From contig JASJAU010000002.1 in the NCBI GenBank assembly GCA_030066855.1, positions 46,538 through 110,537 on the forward strand: a stretch of DNA of 64,000 nt. The letters run 5' to 3'. The DNA is from Paracoccaceae bacterium (GTDB taxonomy: Bacteria > Pseudomonadota > Alphaproteobacteria > Rhodobacterales > Rhodobacteraceae). The translations under genes were made by a program, and so were the position numbers. The first letter of the stretch is position 1, and each line of letters starts with the position of its first letter. Positions 53,968 to 62,371 of the stretch are shown piece by piece. The notes under the pieces were generated by a model. It made no database searches. It was not told the DNA's origin and saw only the letters and a program-made list of their open reading frames with translations.

Positions 53968-54279
53968 ATGACCGCCCGCATCTTCCGTCCCGCGAAATCC
54001 GCAATGTCGTCCGGGCAGGCCAAGACCCATGAATGGGTTCTGGAGTTTCAGCCGGACAGCGCGCGGTCGGTCGATCCGCTGATGGGCTGGACCTCGTCGG
54101 ACGACACGCAGCAGCAGGTGCGGCTGAGGTTCCCTTCGAAGAAAGCGGCGCTCGCCTATGCCAGCGAGCACGGGATCGAGGCCTCGGTCACGGAGCCGCA
54201 CAAGCGCAAGCAGAATGTCCGGCCTCGCGGTTATGGCGAGAACTTCGCCACCGACCGCCGGGGCGCATGGACCCACTGA
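53968..54279 (+). CDS. NADH-ubiquinone oxidoreductase accessory subunit (NDUFS4 family)
   Basis: The ATG has a GAAGGAA site. The 103-residue product ([22 protein letters not shown], then RAWTH-type end) is the ETC complex I NDUFS4-like subunit of alphaproteobacteria, homologous to a mitochondrial accessory subunit. It overlaps the acetyltransferase start by 13 bases. Its 5' region also carries non-coding upstream sequence that opens as a longer frame and is rejected. Confidence 0.9.
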   Translation: MTARIFRPAKSAMSSGQAKTHEWVLEFQPDSARSVDPLMGWTSSDDTQQQVRLRFPSKKAALAYASEHGIEASVTEPHKRKQNVRPRGYGENFATDRRGAWTH

Positions 54280-54743
54280 CCCGCGACATTCGGGAGATCG
54301 CCCCGACGGCGCCGGAAGCGGCTCCGCTGATTGCGGCGCATCTGACGCTCATGCGCGCATCGTCGCCCGCATGCAGCGTGCACGCAATGGAGCCCGCCGA
54401 TCTGGCGGAGGCCGGCGCGCGGTTCTTTGCAATGTTCGACGCGGGCGAGGTTGTGGCGATGGGCGCGTTGAAGCGGCTGTCGGATGGGCAGGGCGAGGTG
54501 AAATCGATGCATGTCCGGGCGGACCGGCGTGGCGTGGGCCTTGCCGATGCGGTCTTGCGGCATCTTTTGGACGTCGCGGCGTTGGAAGGGATGGCCCGCG
54601 TCTCGCTTGAAACCGGGAGCCAGGAGGTCTTCAGACCCGCTCGCGCCTTTTACCTACGGCACGGGTTCGGCTTCTGCCCCCCATTCGAGGGATATGCCGA
54701 GGACCCGAACAGCGTCTTCATGACCTTGGCTTTGTCCGAATAG
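54267..54743 (+). CDS. GNAT-family N-acetyltransferase
   Basis: This 158-residue GNAT shows the acetyl-CoA motif [21 protein letters not shown] (pattern R-x-x-G-x-G/A, slightly altered) and a C-terminal [12 protein letters not shown]. Substrate unknown. It overlaps the NDUFS4-family gene, so they share a transcript. Confidence 0.88.
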   Translation: MDPLTRDIREIAPTAPEAAPLIAAHLTLMRASSPACSVHAMEPADLAEAGARFFAMFDAGEVVAMGALKRLSDGQGEVKSMHVRADRRGVGLADAVLRHLLDVAALEGMARVSLETGSQEVFRPARAFYLRHGFGFCPPFEGYAEDPNSVFMTLALSE

Positions 54744-54747
54744 GAAA

Positions 54748-54767
54748 GCCCCGCCGCTGGGCGGGGC
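54748..54767. terminator. GC-rich hairpin between convergent genes
   Basis: GCCCCGCC/GGCGGGGC, an 8-bp stem with a 4-base loop, lies 4 bases after the acetyltransferase stop and before the converging YiaA-like gene. Likely bidirectional terminator despite no T-run. Confidence 0.55.
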
Positions 54768-54787
54768 CTCCACGGGGGCAGGGCTGG

Positions 54788-55063
54788 TCAGGCCGCTTTG
54801 TCGCTGACGAAGTCCTCGAGGATCTTCTCGTTCTTAGCGTCTTCCAGCCTTTGCAAGCGGTCTTCGCGGAGCCGGTCTTCGAACCGGTATTTCACGAAGT
54901 TCACCAGCGAGAGGGTCAGGAGCAGGACCCCCATGCCCCAGTAACCTTTGGCAGAAAGGGGAATGTCGGTGATCCAGATCGACATGGCGAGCATGCCATA
55001 GGCGATGATCACACCCAAAAGGTTGAAATTCAGGATGACGGTGTTGTCGGTGCGAGATTCCAT
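54788..55063 (-). CDS. YiaA/YiaB-like inner-membrane protein
   Basis: A 91-residue protein with two helices (FNLLGVIIAYGMLAMSIWIT and GYWGMGVLLLTLSLVNFVKYR approx.), as in YiaA/YiaB proteins, and an acidic-basic coiled tail (EDRLREDRLQRLEDAKNEK). It follows pspA on the same strand with a 38-base gap, so likely part of a PspA-containing operon. Confidence 0.6.
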   Translation of the reverse strand: MESRTDNTVILNFNLLGVIIAYGMLAMSIWITDIPLSAKGYWGMGVLLLTLSLVNFVKYRFEDRLREDRLQRLEDAKNEKILEDFVSDKAA

Positions 55064-55100
55064 TGGTTTTCTCCATTGAGATCAGGTTTGAGAGGATTGG

Positions 55101-55778
55101 TCAGAGGTCTTTTTTGAGCCGGTCGAGAACGTTTTCGGCGGTGGACCGGGTGGCGGAGCCGAAGCCAGCGTCTTCGAGTTTCGTGGCTACGCCTTCGCCT
55201 TTGAGCCCGCGGTCGATGTCGCGCAGGATTTGTGACTGTTCGAACGGGTCGTCCTGATCGACGACGCGCCGGATGAGCGTTTCGGCCTCATCGGCGGCCG
55301 AAGAGCTGCGGACGGTCTTGTCTAGGCGGGACTGCATCGCCTGCTCGCGGCGGATCGCGCGGGCGGTGATGGCGCCTTGCTTGAGATCGACGATGCGGCG
55401 GTGGGCGGTTTCCACGGACGTGCGCAGCTGAATGACGCGGGTGTCGAGACGGGAAAGCGTCTCGCCCCGGATCGTCCGCTCATTCTCCATGTCGGCGATG
55501 GCCTGAGCGGCCTCTTCTGCGAGCTCGGATTTCTTGGCCTTCAGCGCCTCAGTCGCCCGTTCGGTAACATCGGCGATGCGCCTATCGAGCCCTTCGGCGA
55601 GACGCTGTTCGGCGCGCTGGCGCTGGATCAGGCTAGCGAGCGTGGTCTTGGCCGCCGCCAGATTGGTTTCGGCCTCTCGGATGCGCTGGTCGATCAGCTC
55701 AACGGCATAAGTGTCGCGAAGCCGCTCGTCGGCGCGGGCGTTGGCGCCGTCAAAGAGGGTTCGGAGAGTTGAGAACAT
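55101..55778 (-). CDS. PspA/IM30-family protein
   Basis: A 225-residue, almost wholly helical coiled-coil protein of the PspA/IM30 (ESCRT-III-like) family: opening FSTLRTLF, long heptads through AEEAAQAIADMENERTIRG, and an extended acidic C-terminus. PspA protects the inner membrane under stress. No pspF (sigma54 activator) gene is nearby; a tetR gene is upstream with three palindromes between them, indicating unusual control. Confidence 0.85.
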   Translation of the reverse strand: MFSTLRTLFDGANARADERLRDTYAVELIDQRIREAETNLAAAKTTLASLIQRQRAEQRLAEGLDRRIADVTERATEALKAKKSELAEEAAQAIADMENERTIRGETLSRLDTRVIQLRTSVETAHRRIVDLKQGAITARAIRREQAMQSRLDKTVRSSSAADEAETLIRRVVDQDDPFEQSQILRDIDRGLKGEGVATKLEDAGFGSATRSTAENVLDRLKKDL

Positions 55779-55792
55779 CTGTTTGCTCCTTG

Positions 55793-55860
55793 TGAACGGT
55801 GTTCATAAAATGAACATACATGGCAATGAACAGTGTTCAAGAAAAAATGAACATCGTTCA
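55793..55860. promoter_or_regulatory. Three TGAAC-N3-GTTCA operators before pspA
   Basis: TGAACGGTGTTCA (55793-55805), TGAACAGTGTTCA (55827-55839) and TGAACATCGTTCA (55848-55860) are near-perfect copies of one 13-bp palindrome, with a further half-site TGAACA at 55811. All lie in the 80-base gap between the tetR stop and the pspA start. Spacings are 34 and 21 bases centre to centre. Matching the copy in front of tetR, they are predicted TetR operators. Confidence 0.75.
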
Positions 55861-56466
55861 GGAAGTAGCCTGCTGTGACGTTACGTTCTTTAGGAGGAAT
55901 TCGATCATCCGCTCGATCTGATCGACGGGCACGCCGGAAATTCGCTTCTCAAGCCCCAGGAGTACGATCCCATGCACCGAGGAGAACAGCGCGCGCGTCA
56001 TCAGATCTATCTCGGCGGCGTCTTTCTCGGGATATAGGTCGGCGAGGGGGGCGGCGATGATCGAGAAGAGGCGACCAAGCTCGTCGAGATACCAAGCTGG
56101 CACATTCGCGTCCGCCGACATGCGCACGTCGAAGAGGCTACGCCAGAGTTGCGGATTCTGCGCAGCGAAGGCGAGGTAGCCCTTGGCCATGGTGACCAGC
56201 CTTTCGGTCGGCGGATCGTCCGGTCGCGCGGCGACTTTTGTGGAAACTTCCTCTCCCATTCGCCGAAAGGTGCGTCCGTTGACGGCGAGGATGAGGCCCG
56301 TCAGATCGTCGAAGACATTGTAGATGGCGCCCACGGCGCAGCCCGCTTCCGCAGCGAGCTCGCGGGCCTTCAGCGCCGCAATACCGTCCGCTCGCATCTT
56401 GCTCTCGGCGATGTCGATCAGCCGCTCGCGCAGCTCGCCTCTGCGCTGTTCCGTTTTTCTCGCCAT
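55858..56466 (-). CDS. TetR-family regulator of pspA
   Basis: Start ATG 56466 begins [16 protein letters not shown]; an in-frame GTG at 56490 lies inside the predicted operator and is rejected. The 202-residue TetR protein has its helix-turn-helix in [25 protein letters not shown] (residues about 30-54, approximate) and a helical ligand-binding domain. A TGAAC-type palindrome overlaps its own promoter region and three lie before pspA. Predicted to repress both. Confidence 0.88.
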   Translation of the reverse strand: MARKTEQRRGELRERLIDIAESKMRADGIAALKARELAAEAGCAVGAIYNVFDDLTGLILAVNGRTFRRMGEEVSTKVAARPDDPPTERLVTMAKGYLAFAAQNPQLWRSLFDVRMSADANVPAWYLDELGRLFSIIAAPLADLYPEKDAAEIDLMTRALFSSVHGIVLLGLEKRISGVPVDQIERMIEFLLKNVTSQQATS

Positions 56467-56476
56467 GCCAACCTCG

Positions 56477-56489
56477 TGAACGCTGTTCA
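56477..56489. promoter_or_regulatory. TetR operator before tetR (autoregulation)
   Basis: TGAACGCTGTTCA, the same 13-bp palindrome as before pspA, 11 bases upstream of the tetR ATG at 56466 (extends by one base on both sides as GTGAACGCTGTTCAC). Confidence 0.7.
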
Positions 56490-56563
56490 CTGACTAATGC
56501 GGGACGGCGCCCGGCGCAACAGGCTTGCCAATAGGAAGGCGGCCGGACCATAAGGCGGCGAGC

Positions 56564-56640
56564 GGTCCCGTAGCTCAACTGGATAGAGCAGCTGACTTCT
56601 AATCAGCAGGTTCGGGGTTCGAGTCCTCGCGGGATCGCCA
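56564..56640 (+). tRNA. tRNA-Arg (anticodon TCT)
   Basis: A 77-base cloverleaf ending in encoded GCCA. Acceptor stem GGTCCCG/CGGGATC, anticodon stem GCTGA/TCAGC around loop CTTCTAA (anticodon TCT, codon AGA), T-arm CGGGG-TTCGAGT-CCTCG. The following sequence is lower in coding density. Confidence 0.95.
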
Positions 56641-57520
56641 GAAAAGAAAACTCCAGTGACTTCAGTCTCATCCGGGCACGGCCCTCCAATCTCAACGTAA
56701 CCTGGCCTTCAAAGAGTCTCGAAAACACGTGCATTCGAGAAGCGTCAGAGTTGTTACGCAGGGGCTGAATTGGGCCGGACGCGCGGCGACCAACCGCGCG
56801 ATGAAACACCATCGGTTCCCCGAGAGGCCAATGATCCCAAGGCTCCGCCTTTTGGTTCTTCGTGAAATGGATCCGACGTCGATATCAAGCTCTGGAACGA
56901 TCCTGGCACGTCCTATTACTCCGGAGTTTGGCGCGCTTGCGCCCTTGTTTCCTCTCACGGCCCTCTGCAGATCCGGCTCGGTCGTGTTGGCATCGTTGGT
57001 CAGTTCGATCAGAGACCACCAATTCTCCCTGCGAGGAATTACCATTGCGTTGCTGGAATCCGCGTTCCGATTTCCGAGCCCTCGCCAAACCTGCAGCAGA
57101 CAGCAACAGAGCTAACTTGCGGCTGGATGAAGCTGGCGCCCTCCAAACTATCGCACTCCGGCACCCCATTAGGTCGGATACCAAAATGCGTTCGCGATCT
57201 CCGGCGCTTTCTGTCGCTAGCCTTTTTCAATCTGAGTTGAGTAGGCATGCCGACCGGCGCTTCAGTTATCCCTGCGAATGCGCGGCCGGCCTGACAACCT
57301 CCGCATTGCCCGCAGAGCGTTCTTTCGAGCTGTGTTCGATTGAGCTGAGTCGGCTTCAGTTGGCCGCTTGGGCCAAGCCGCTAGAAAAGCAACTAAGTGT
57401 ATGCTCGAGCACTCCATACGCAATAAGGCTGTGAATTCGAGCCAGACTACGAAATGGCATTCCTTCGCGGGGCCGACTAAAGTCGGCGCCCGAGAATCGC
57501 CACAAAAAGGAGGGCGTGAC
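56641..57520. other. Stretch after tRNA-Arg with no convincing gene
   Basis: About 880 bases downstream of tRNA-Arg. Several overlapping frames of 70-190 codons exist on both strands, but none shows a credible ribosome site with family resemblance. The stretch ends with a palindrome GCCGACT-AA-AGTCGGC at 57472-57487. It could be remnant or non-coding DNA. Confidence 0.5.
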
Positions 57521-57595
57521 ATGACGAAAATCACCTATCACGCGCGATCCGATTTCGGCGATGCAATACGGCTTTTCGCAAGACAGACTGCCTGA
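57521..57595 (+). CDS. Very short ORF or gene remnant (24 aa)
   Basis: A strong AAAGGAGGG ribosome site precedes ATG 57521, but the frame closes after 24 residues (MTKITYHARSDFGDAIRLFA...). Either a microprotein or the 5' remnant of a damaged gene. A 16-bp palindrome lies 33 bases upstream. Confidence 0.3.
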   Translation: MTKITYHARSDFGDAIRLFARQTA

Positions 57596-57735
57596 CGCCA
57601 GCCCCCGGTTGAATATTCGGGGCCGGGTCTCGCCCGCATCCACAAATCCGTAGAAAAGGTTGGACTGCTCGTTCTCGTCGCAGACCACCTTCTGTTTAGC
57701 AATACTCGAGGCCCGCCTTTGAGCGGGACAGCGCA

Positions 57736-57948
57736 ATGGAACCTTTGGAAGAAACCGGACCGACGGTTTATGTCCCAGCTCTTTATGAAGGGCTTGGCTT
57801 GCTGATGGCGGCCTATGGCGTGCTGCCAGTATTGTTGGGTACCATCCTGATGGCGTTGACCCCACGCAGCTTGCGTGGTCCTGTTCTGCCGCCGCCCGAA
57901 CCGGAGAGCCCAGATTATGGTCCGGTCGGGTTCATTCACTTCGACTGA
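57736..57948 (+). CDS. Small membrane protein (70 aa)
   Basis: A 70-residue frame with one helix (LGLLMAAYGVLPVLLGTILMAL) and a Pro-rich acidic tail. The ribosome site is weak. An 11-bp inverted repeat begins 13 bases after the stop, as a terminator would, which adds weight. Confidence 0.4.
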   Translation: MEPLEETGPTVYVPALYEGLGLLMAAYGVLPVLLGTILMALTPRSLRGPVLPPPEPESPDYGPVGFIHFD

Positions 57949-57961
57949 GCCAGAACAAGTA

Positions 57962-57994
57962 CGATGCCGAGTGAAAGAGCATTACTCGGCATCG
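57962..57994. terminator. 11-bp inverted repeat after the 70-aa frame
   Basis: CGATGCCGAGT/ACTCGGCATCG, perfect arms with an 11-base loop. No T-run. Placed as a terminator by position. Confidence 0.45.
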
Positions 57995-58086
57995 CAACGC
58001 GCTGGAGCCGGCAATGCTCAAGCGAAGTCGCGCCCGATTCAACGCGGTCAGATACTTGTTGCTCTACGTAATCAGCAACACCCCGC

Positions 58087-58170
58087 CAAGTCCGCAAAGC
58101 AGATACTCAGCCGGCTGATGATGCTTTCTGCCTGACCAGAACCCTTAGATGTCTCCTATGAGCCCTAAAA
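58087..58170 (+). repeat. Dispersed intergenic repeat, copy B
   Basis: Reads GTCCGCAAAGCAGA, CTCAGCCGGC, TGCCTGACCAGAACC, TTAGATGTCTCCTATGAGCCC in order (blocks), aligning over about 80 bases with the copy at 62271. Confidence 0.65.
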
Positions 58171-58333
58171 AAAGACAGTCGGATCAGAGAGCTACATTCT
58201 ACAGAATGCATGCCCAACGCGCTTGCAATGCGAAAAATTAGGTACACAGTAGAAAGGTGGTGGGAGTTGGCGAACATATTGCTATCAATCCTACCGAAAG
58301 CCTAAGGTCACGACTGATTGCGGGGATATTTGA

Positions 58334-58870
58334 ATGCAACGATCATCCCTGTTTTGGGTCCTCTTTGCCGCGACTGGGGTGCTTTATCTTGTCATTGTGG
58401 GTTGGTCTTTGCCACGGATCGCCTCTGAGGCAGGTGGCGCGACACCCTTCGATTTGCGCCCAATGGGGTATGACTACGATGAGGCTCAAGGATTTCTAAT
58501 AGCCTTGAGCGAGGTAGGTCGCGATTACTACCTTCGAACACAGCACCGATTAGATTGGATTTATCCGGCATTCCTCGGCGCCACTTTTGCTCTTGGATAC
58601 TTTCTCCTGTTCCGTCGAGTATTTCTTTGGCTGCTTATTCCGCTGACCATATGCGTTGTCGGGTTCGACTGGCTCGAAAATCTCGCGGTGGCGGAATTGT
58701 TGAAAGCGAACCCAAATGCACTCGACCCCGATAAAGTGGCAGAAGCTTCACGCTGGTCTCTACTCAAGTCGCTCGCGACCACTCTCGCTTGGATCCTGCT
58801 TCTCACGGGTGGTGTTCTTCAGCTCCTGCGAAAGCGGCGACGAGGCGAAAACGGAATTGACGCGAAGTAG
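58334..58870 (+). CDS. Four-helix membrane protein of unknown function
   Basis: A 178-residue product with four predicted helices (SLFWVLFAATGVLYLVIVGW, YPAFLGATFALGYFLLF, VFLWLLIPLTICVVGFDWLE, LATTLAWILLLTGGVLQLL) and a loop containing DRLDWIYPAF. A GGG-rich ribosome region is weak. No family recognised. It is followed by repeat copy C, whose start can fold into a hairpin. Confidence 0.7.
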   Translation: MQRSSLFWVLFAATGVLYLVIVGWSLPRIASEAGGATPFDLRPMGYDYDEAQGFLIALSEVGRDYYLRTQHRLDWIYPAFLGATFALGYFLLFRRVFLWLLIPLTICVVGFDWLENLAVAELLKANPNALDPDKVAEASRWSLLKSLATTLAWILLLTGGVLQLLRKRRRGENGIDAK

Positions 58871-58885
58871 ATCCATCAAATGACT

Positions 58886-58980
58886 GCTTTGTCCGCAAAG
58901 CGGTCATTCGAGGCAGATCAGGACGAGAAGCCCTGACCGAAACGGTCAGATGTCTGCTCGTCAGAAGCGGACATCTGAAT
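58886..58980 (+). repeat. Dispersed intergenic repeat, copy C
   Basis: Starts GCTTTGTCCGCAAAGCGGTCATTCG, continues with CCTGACCGAAACGGTCAGATGTCTGC and ends AAGCGGACATCTGAATA (blocks). Its first part forms a hairpin TGACTGCTTTG-TCCG-CAAAGCGGTCA that may stop transcription from the membrane protein gene. Confidence 0.65.
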
Positions 58981-59011
58981 ATTTTCCTCGAGTTGTGCAA
59001 TTCTCTCGCTC

Positions 59012-59401
59012 CTACGAGGTAGCTCGCTGAAGCGTGTTCGGGCCGGCCATATAGACAGCTATGGAAGAGAACTTGCCGTTGGTGATCTCAAAGAAGTTGC
59101 AGTTGGATTTGTGGACCAAGCTCCCATCTCGCTCTGTGTTCTCAACTTGAAATCGAGAGGCAATCCGCCCGCGCCCAGGGTCCGCAACATGAACAAAACT
59201 GAAGTGGCGCACTGCGCGATGCATGTTCCAGAGCCGCTGGAACATTCCCGCAATCTCAGCATGCCCATTTAGGCGCACGCCGTGGGTTTCCACTGTAAAC
59301 ACGCAGTCCTCGGACAGGGTCTTCAATACGCCCTTCAGGTCTTCTCCATCGACCGCCGAGAAATACGCCTCAACCAAAGAAATTCCTTCGTTCGCAAGCA
59401 T
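59012..59401 (-). CDS. NTF2/SnoaL-like protein
   Basis: A 129-residue NTF2-fold protein: SLVEAYFSAVDGEDLKGVLKTLSEDCVF, then the long strand set ending CNFFEITNGKFSSIAVYM. Relatives are isomerases, hydrolases or small-molecule binders. Function unknown. Faces the racemase-family gene across about 137 bases. Confidence 0.85.
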   Translation of the reverse strand: MLANEGISLVEAYFSAVDGEDLKGVLKTLSEDCVFTVETHGVRLNGHAEIAGMFQRLWNMHRAVRHFSFVHVADPGRGRIASRFQVENTERDGSLVHKSNCNFFEITNGKFSSIAVYMAGPNTLQRATS

Positions 59402-59538
59402 CGGTGACCTGCTCCCTTTCGTCCAAGCGCACCCAACGAGATAAACCGCATGAAACCGAGTTCGAGCCTTAAGCGCGATCTTGCGGGTTCAAGATCGATC
59501 TGTATCGCTGGGACGATGAGATAGATGAGGTGACACAA

Positions 59539-60303
59539 ATGAAGAGAGTGCTCGTGATCGTTCCCTTCCCGATGTCCGAAGAAAACCGCGGTCTGCGACG
59601 GAACCAAGTGGGTTCCGTTGACCTCGGACCGGACATTCAGTTCGATTTCCGCTCGACCCGGGCAGCTCCTAGAAACTACGTCAGCGGTTCAGACATGGCA
59701 CTTGCAGAGATTGGCATGCTTGAAGCTGGACTGGACGCCGAGCAACAGGGCTACGACGCAGTATGCATCGACACCATGAGCGATAGTGGTGTTTCTGCTT
59801 TGCGCTCCGAGCTGTCGATTCCGGTGGTTGGACCGGGGCGGGCGGCGGTGCTCATGGCTATGATGCTGGGCAACAGTTTCTCCATCATCACAATGTGGGA
59901 TCGTTGGCGACACCTCTACGAAAAGACACTAACTGAACTCGGGCTTGCGCATGCGTGCGCCTCCATTCGTTCGCTTGACGTGGTGCCGGACAACCAAGAA
60001 CTGCTGCAGGGAAAAGAGGAGGACATCTTCCCTGCCCTTGAAGCGCTCGCGCGGTCATGCATCGAAGTGGACCGGGCTGAAGTCATCCTGCTTGGATCAA
60101 CAACCATGCATGAAAGCCACGGTTACCTGTCAGAATGCCTACCTGTACCCGTCATCAACCCTGGACCGCTCTCCTACAAAATTGCGGAGGCCTTGCTTGG
60201 TCTTGGCCTTTCTCAAAGCAGAGCTGCTTATCCCGCTTCGCCCGTTTCGCGCCGAGATATGGTTCACGCCATGATGGAGCGTGCAGAGGACTTTCCTCAT
60301 TAA
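59539..60303 (+). CDS. Asp/Glu (hydantoin) racemase-family protein without catalytic Cys
   Basis: The ATG 59539 has a GAGGTG site; a GTG three codons upstream is weaker. The 254-residue protein carries the family blocks: DAVCIDTMSDSGVSALRS (76-90, with Thr79 where the first Cys is expected next to D-S-G) and EVILLGSTTMHESH (182-194, with Ser187 in the second Cys site of LGCAGM). C-terminal VINPGPLSYKIAEALL is present. So it belongs to a racemase-like subfamily lacking both acid-base cysteines and may be non-racemising. Confidence 0.8.
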   Translation: MKRVLVIVPFPMSEENRGLRRNQVGSVDLGPDIQFDFRSTRAAPRNYVSGSDMALAEIGMLEAGLDAEQQGYDAVCIDTMSDSGVSALRSELSIPVVGPGRAAVLMAMMLGNSFSIITMWDRWRHLYEKTLTELGLAHACASIRSLDVVPDNQELLQGKEEDIFPALEALARSCIEVDRAEVILLGSTTMHESHGYLSECLPVPVINPGPLSYKIAEALLGLGLSQSRAAYPASPVSRRDMVHAMMERAEDFPH

Positions 60304-60324
60304 AACGGCGCAGACTTCTCGGAA

Positions 60325-60355
60325 TTCTCCCCTGAGCCCAGAGCGGACATTCGCC
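60325..60355 (+). repeat. Dispersed intergenic repeat, partial copy D
   Basis: Only the 3' blocks are seen: TTCTCCCCTGAGCCC and AGAGCGGACATTCGCC. Confidence 0.4.
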
Positions 60356-60383
60356 TTGACACCTCCCTAAGCTTCAAACCGCA

Positions 60384-61196
60384 TCAATTGCAGTTGGCGT
60401 AGTTGCTCTCCAGGCATATTCTCGCCCGCTCCCGCGCCGCAGCGATTTCAATAGCCGCCATCTCTGAGCCCAATCTATCGCGAAGCACGGCTCCATCAGG
60501 AAAGCTATTCTGATCTGCGAGTTCGTACCACATGTAAGCGGTCCGCATGTTAGGTGGCGTACCTCGACCAGCACGAAACATGTCGCCTAGAATGGCTTGC
60601 GCCATAGCGTCACCCTGCTCAGCGGCCAAACGATACCACTTCAATGCTTCAGTGAAGTCCGTCGGGAAGCCATCGACCGATGAATACATGAAACCCAGCG
60701 CGAATTGCGCTCTGACATAGCCCTGCTCCGCGGCAAGCAGATACCACTTCACTGCTTCTTCTGGGTCCGGGGGAACGCCATAGCCTTCGGTATAGAGTAT
60801 TCCGAGGTTGGATTGGGCAAAGGCATCGCCCTGCTCCGCAGCCAGAAGATACCACCTACTCGCTTCACCGTAATCCTGCGAGACACCGAGCCCATCAGCA
60901 TACATCACGCCGAGATTCGACTGCGCCGCAGCGTGGCCTTGCTCGGCCGCCAAGCGATACCACTTCAAGGCTTCAGTGAAGTCCTGGGGCACTCCGTAGC
61001 CATGGAAGTAGATCACACCGAGGTTTGATTGAGCGCGGACATGGCCTTCTTCGGCCAGCGGTCGCCATTCGTTGATTGCGGTTTCGAAGTCGCCTGCATT
61101 CGCTGCTGCACGGCCTTTCTCGTAATCCTGCGCATAGGCACCACAGGGGCACGCTGAAAACGCCAGGACTGCTGCTGTCGCCAATGTCTTGAGCAT
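60384..61196 (-). CDS. Secreted Sel1-repeat protein
   Basis: A 270-residue protein with a Sec signal peptide (LATAAVLAFSACPCGAYA) and five Sel1/TPR-like repeats of the form YxxAAEQGxxxAQxNLGxxYxxGxGVPxDxxEAxxWY, then a helical end with two Cys residues. Sel1 proteins mediate protein interactions in the periplasm; partner unknown. Confidence 0.9.
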   Translation of the reverse strand: MLKTLATAAVLAFSACPCGAYAQDYEKGRAAANAGDFETAINEWRPLAEEGHVRAQSNLGVIYFHGYGVPQDFTEALKWYRLAAEQGHAAAQSNLGVMYADGLGVSQDYGEASRWYLLAAEQGDAFAQSNLGILYTEGYGVPPDPEEAVKWYLLAAEQGYVRAQFALGFMYSSVDGFPTDFTEALKWYRLAAEQGDAMAQAILGDMFRAGRGTPPNMRTAYMWYELADQNSFPDGAVLRDRLGSEMAAIEIAAARERARICLESNYANCN

Positions 61197-61342
61197 TCAT
61201 TCCTCCCCGCGTTTGGCGAGAGACTGTCACAACGCGGGATCGGGTGAATTAGCGCGCGTCATTGATCAGTTTGGGTGAAACGAGCGCACGCGCCGCCTGC
61301 AAGACAGTCGTTCACGACCAATGGGGAACTCACTCGATGAAT

Positions 61343-61380
61343 GAAACCGTCAGATGTCTCCCATGAGACCTAAACGGTCT
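61343..61380 (+). repeat. Dispersed intergenic repeat, partial copy E
   Basis: Blocks GAAACCGTCAGATGTCTCC, CATGAGACC and TAAACGGTC are recognisable; the 5' part is absent. Confidence 0.5.
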
Positions 61381-61396
61381 TGGCTTGCGTGTTCAT

Positions 61397-62119
61397 CTAT
61401 TCCAATTCGGTCAGCCCACGCCGTAACGCTTTACGCATGCCACTCGTTTCCATGTGCAATCGAAGACGTTGGTTGTACCCTCCAGGCGTGTTCAGCGCTT
61501 CGATTAGGACTGAGGTTTCCGTATCCAACAAATTCGAGGCGACCAACGATCGCAGAAAAGCTTCACCTTGTGCTTGATCCGACACCCGCGCCCCTAACCA
61601 TTCAGATGCGTCATTGACCATTCGCGCCACCGGCGAAAGCACGGCCTGCGCGCACAAATAAGCTGCCATCTCACCGGCGTCCTTCAAGGGGAAGATACTG
61701 TTGCGACTTCCAAATATCTCACCAACCAAGTCGGCGTCGCCCTGCATCATTATTGGTGTTCCACCTTTCGAAATGCCGGGAAACGGCATCATGATTGCGA
61801 CCGCTCGCGCTGGCCGCACCATCGCGTCCGCCTGTTCTAGCGTGGCCCCGGCCATAAAGGTGATCATTCTCTGGGAACTATGAAACCTGATAGCGCCAAG
61901 TATTTCTGGAGCAACCTCGGCCATCAGCCCCAGGAAAATCACGTCACTTGCATCCACAACGCCTTGATTGTCAGCGATGCAGACGTTTTCATACGTTTCG
62001 GCCAGCATCCTGGCGTGACTCGCATTTCGTTCAGAAACCGTGATTTGATGCTTGTCGCCAGCAATGCCGTGTACCAAAGCAGTTGCAATTGTTCCGCATC
62101 CAATTACCCCAATACGCAT
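61397..62119 (-). CDS. Pyrroline-5-carboxylate reductase-like (ProC family) protein
   Basis: The ATG at 62119 has a CGGGAAC site. The 240-residue protein has an N-terminal Rossmann motif RIGVIGCGTIATALVHGI and a C-terminal helical domain with NTPGGYNQRLR, where ProC has GGxT/N. It is shorter than typical ProC (265-280), and the conserved catalytic-region Ser/Thr order is not clear, so a ProC-like NAD(P)-dependent reductase of unknown substrate is the safer call. Confidence 0.75.
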   Translation of the reverse strand: MRIGVIGCGTIATALVHGIAGDKHQITVSERNASHARMLAETYENVCIADNQGVVDASDVIFLGLMAEVAPEILGAIRFHSSQRMITFMAGATLEQADAMVRPARAVAIMMPFPGISKGGTPIMMQGDADLVGEIFGSRNSIFPLKDAGEMAAYLCAQAVLSPVARMVNDASEWLGARVSDQAQGEAFLRSLVASNLLDTETSVLIEALNTPGGYNQRLRLHMETSGMRKALRRGLTELE

Positions 62120-62270
62120 GTCGCTGTTCCCGTGATTGTCTCCTGACGCGGCACGACAGCGGTCAAAGAGCAATGTTCAATGCTTTCTGCACGACAATGC
62201 GGGTTTCCCCAATACCTACTCCTCTTTAGGAAGCCCGCCTTCCCGCGTTCTTGACGCGCCCAGTAAGGTC

Positions 62271-62360
62271 GCTTTGTCCGCCAAGCGGACGTTCAGCGGC
62301 GAGGAGATGCGCAGTGCCTGACGAGAACCGTCTGATGATTTTCATGAGCCCGGAGCAGGC
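62271..62360 (+). repeat. Dispersed intergenic repeat, copy F
   Basis: GCTTTGTCCGCCAAGCGGACGTTC, then TGCCTGACGAGAACCGTCTGATG and TTCATGAGCCC (blocks). Near full length. Confidence 0.65.
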
Positions 62361-62371
62361 ATCCTGCCAAG

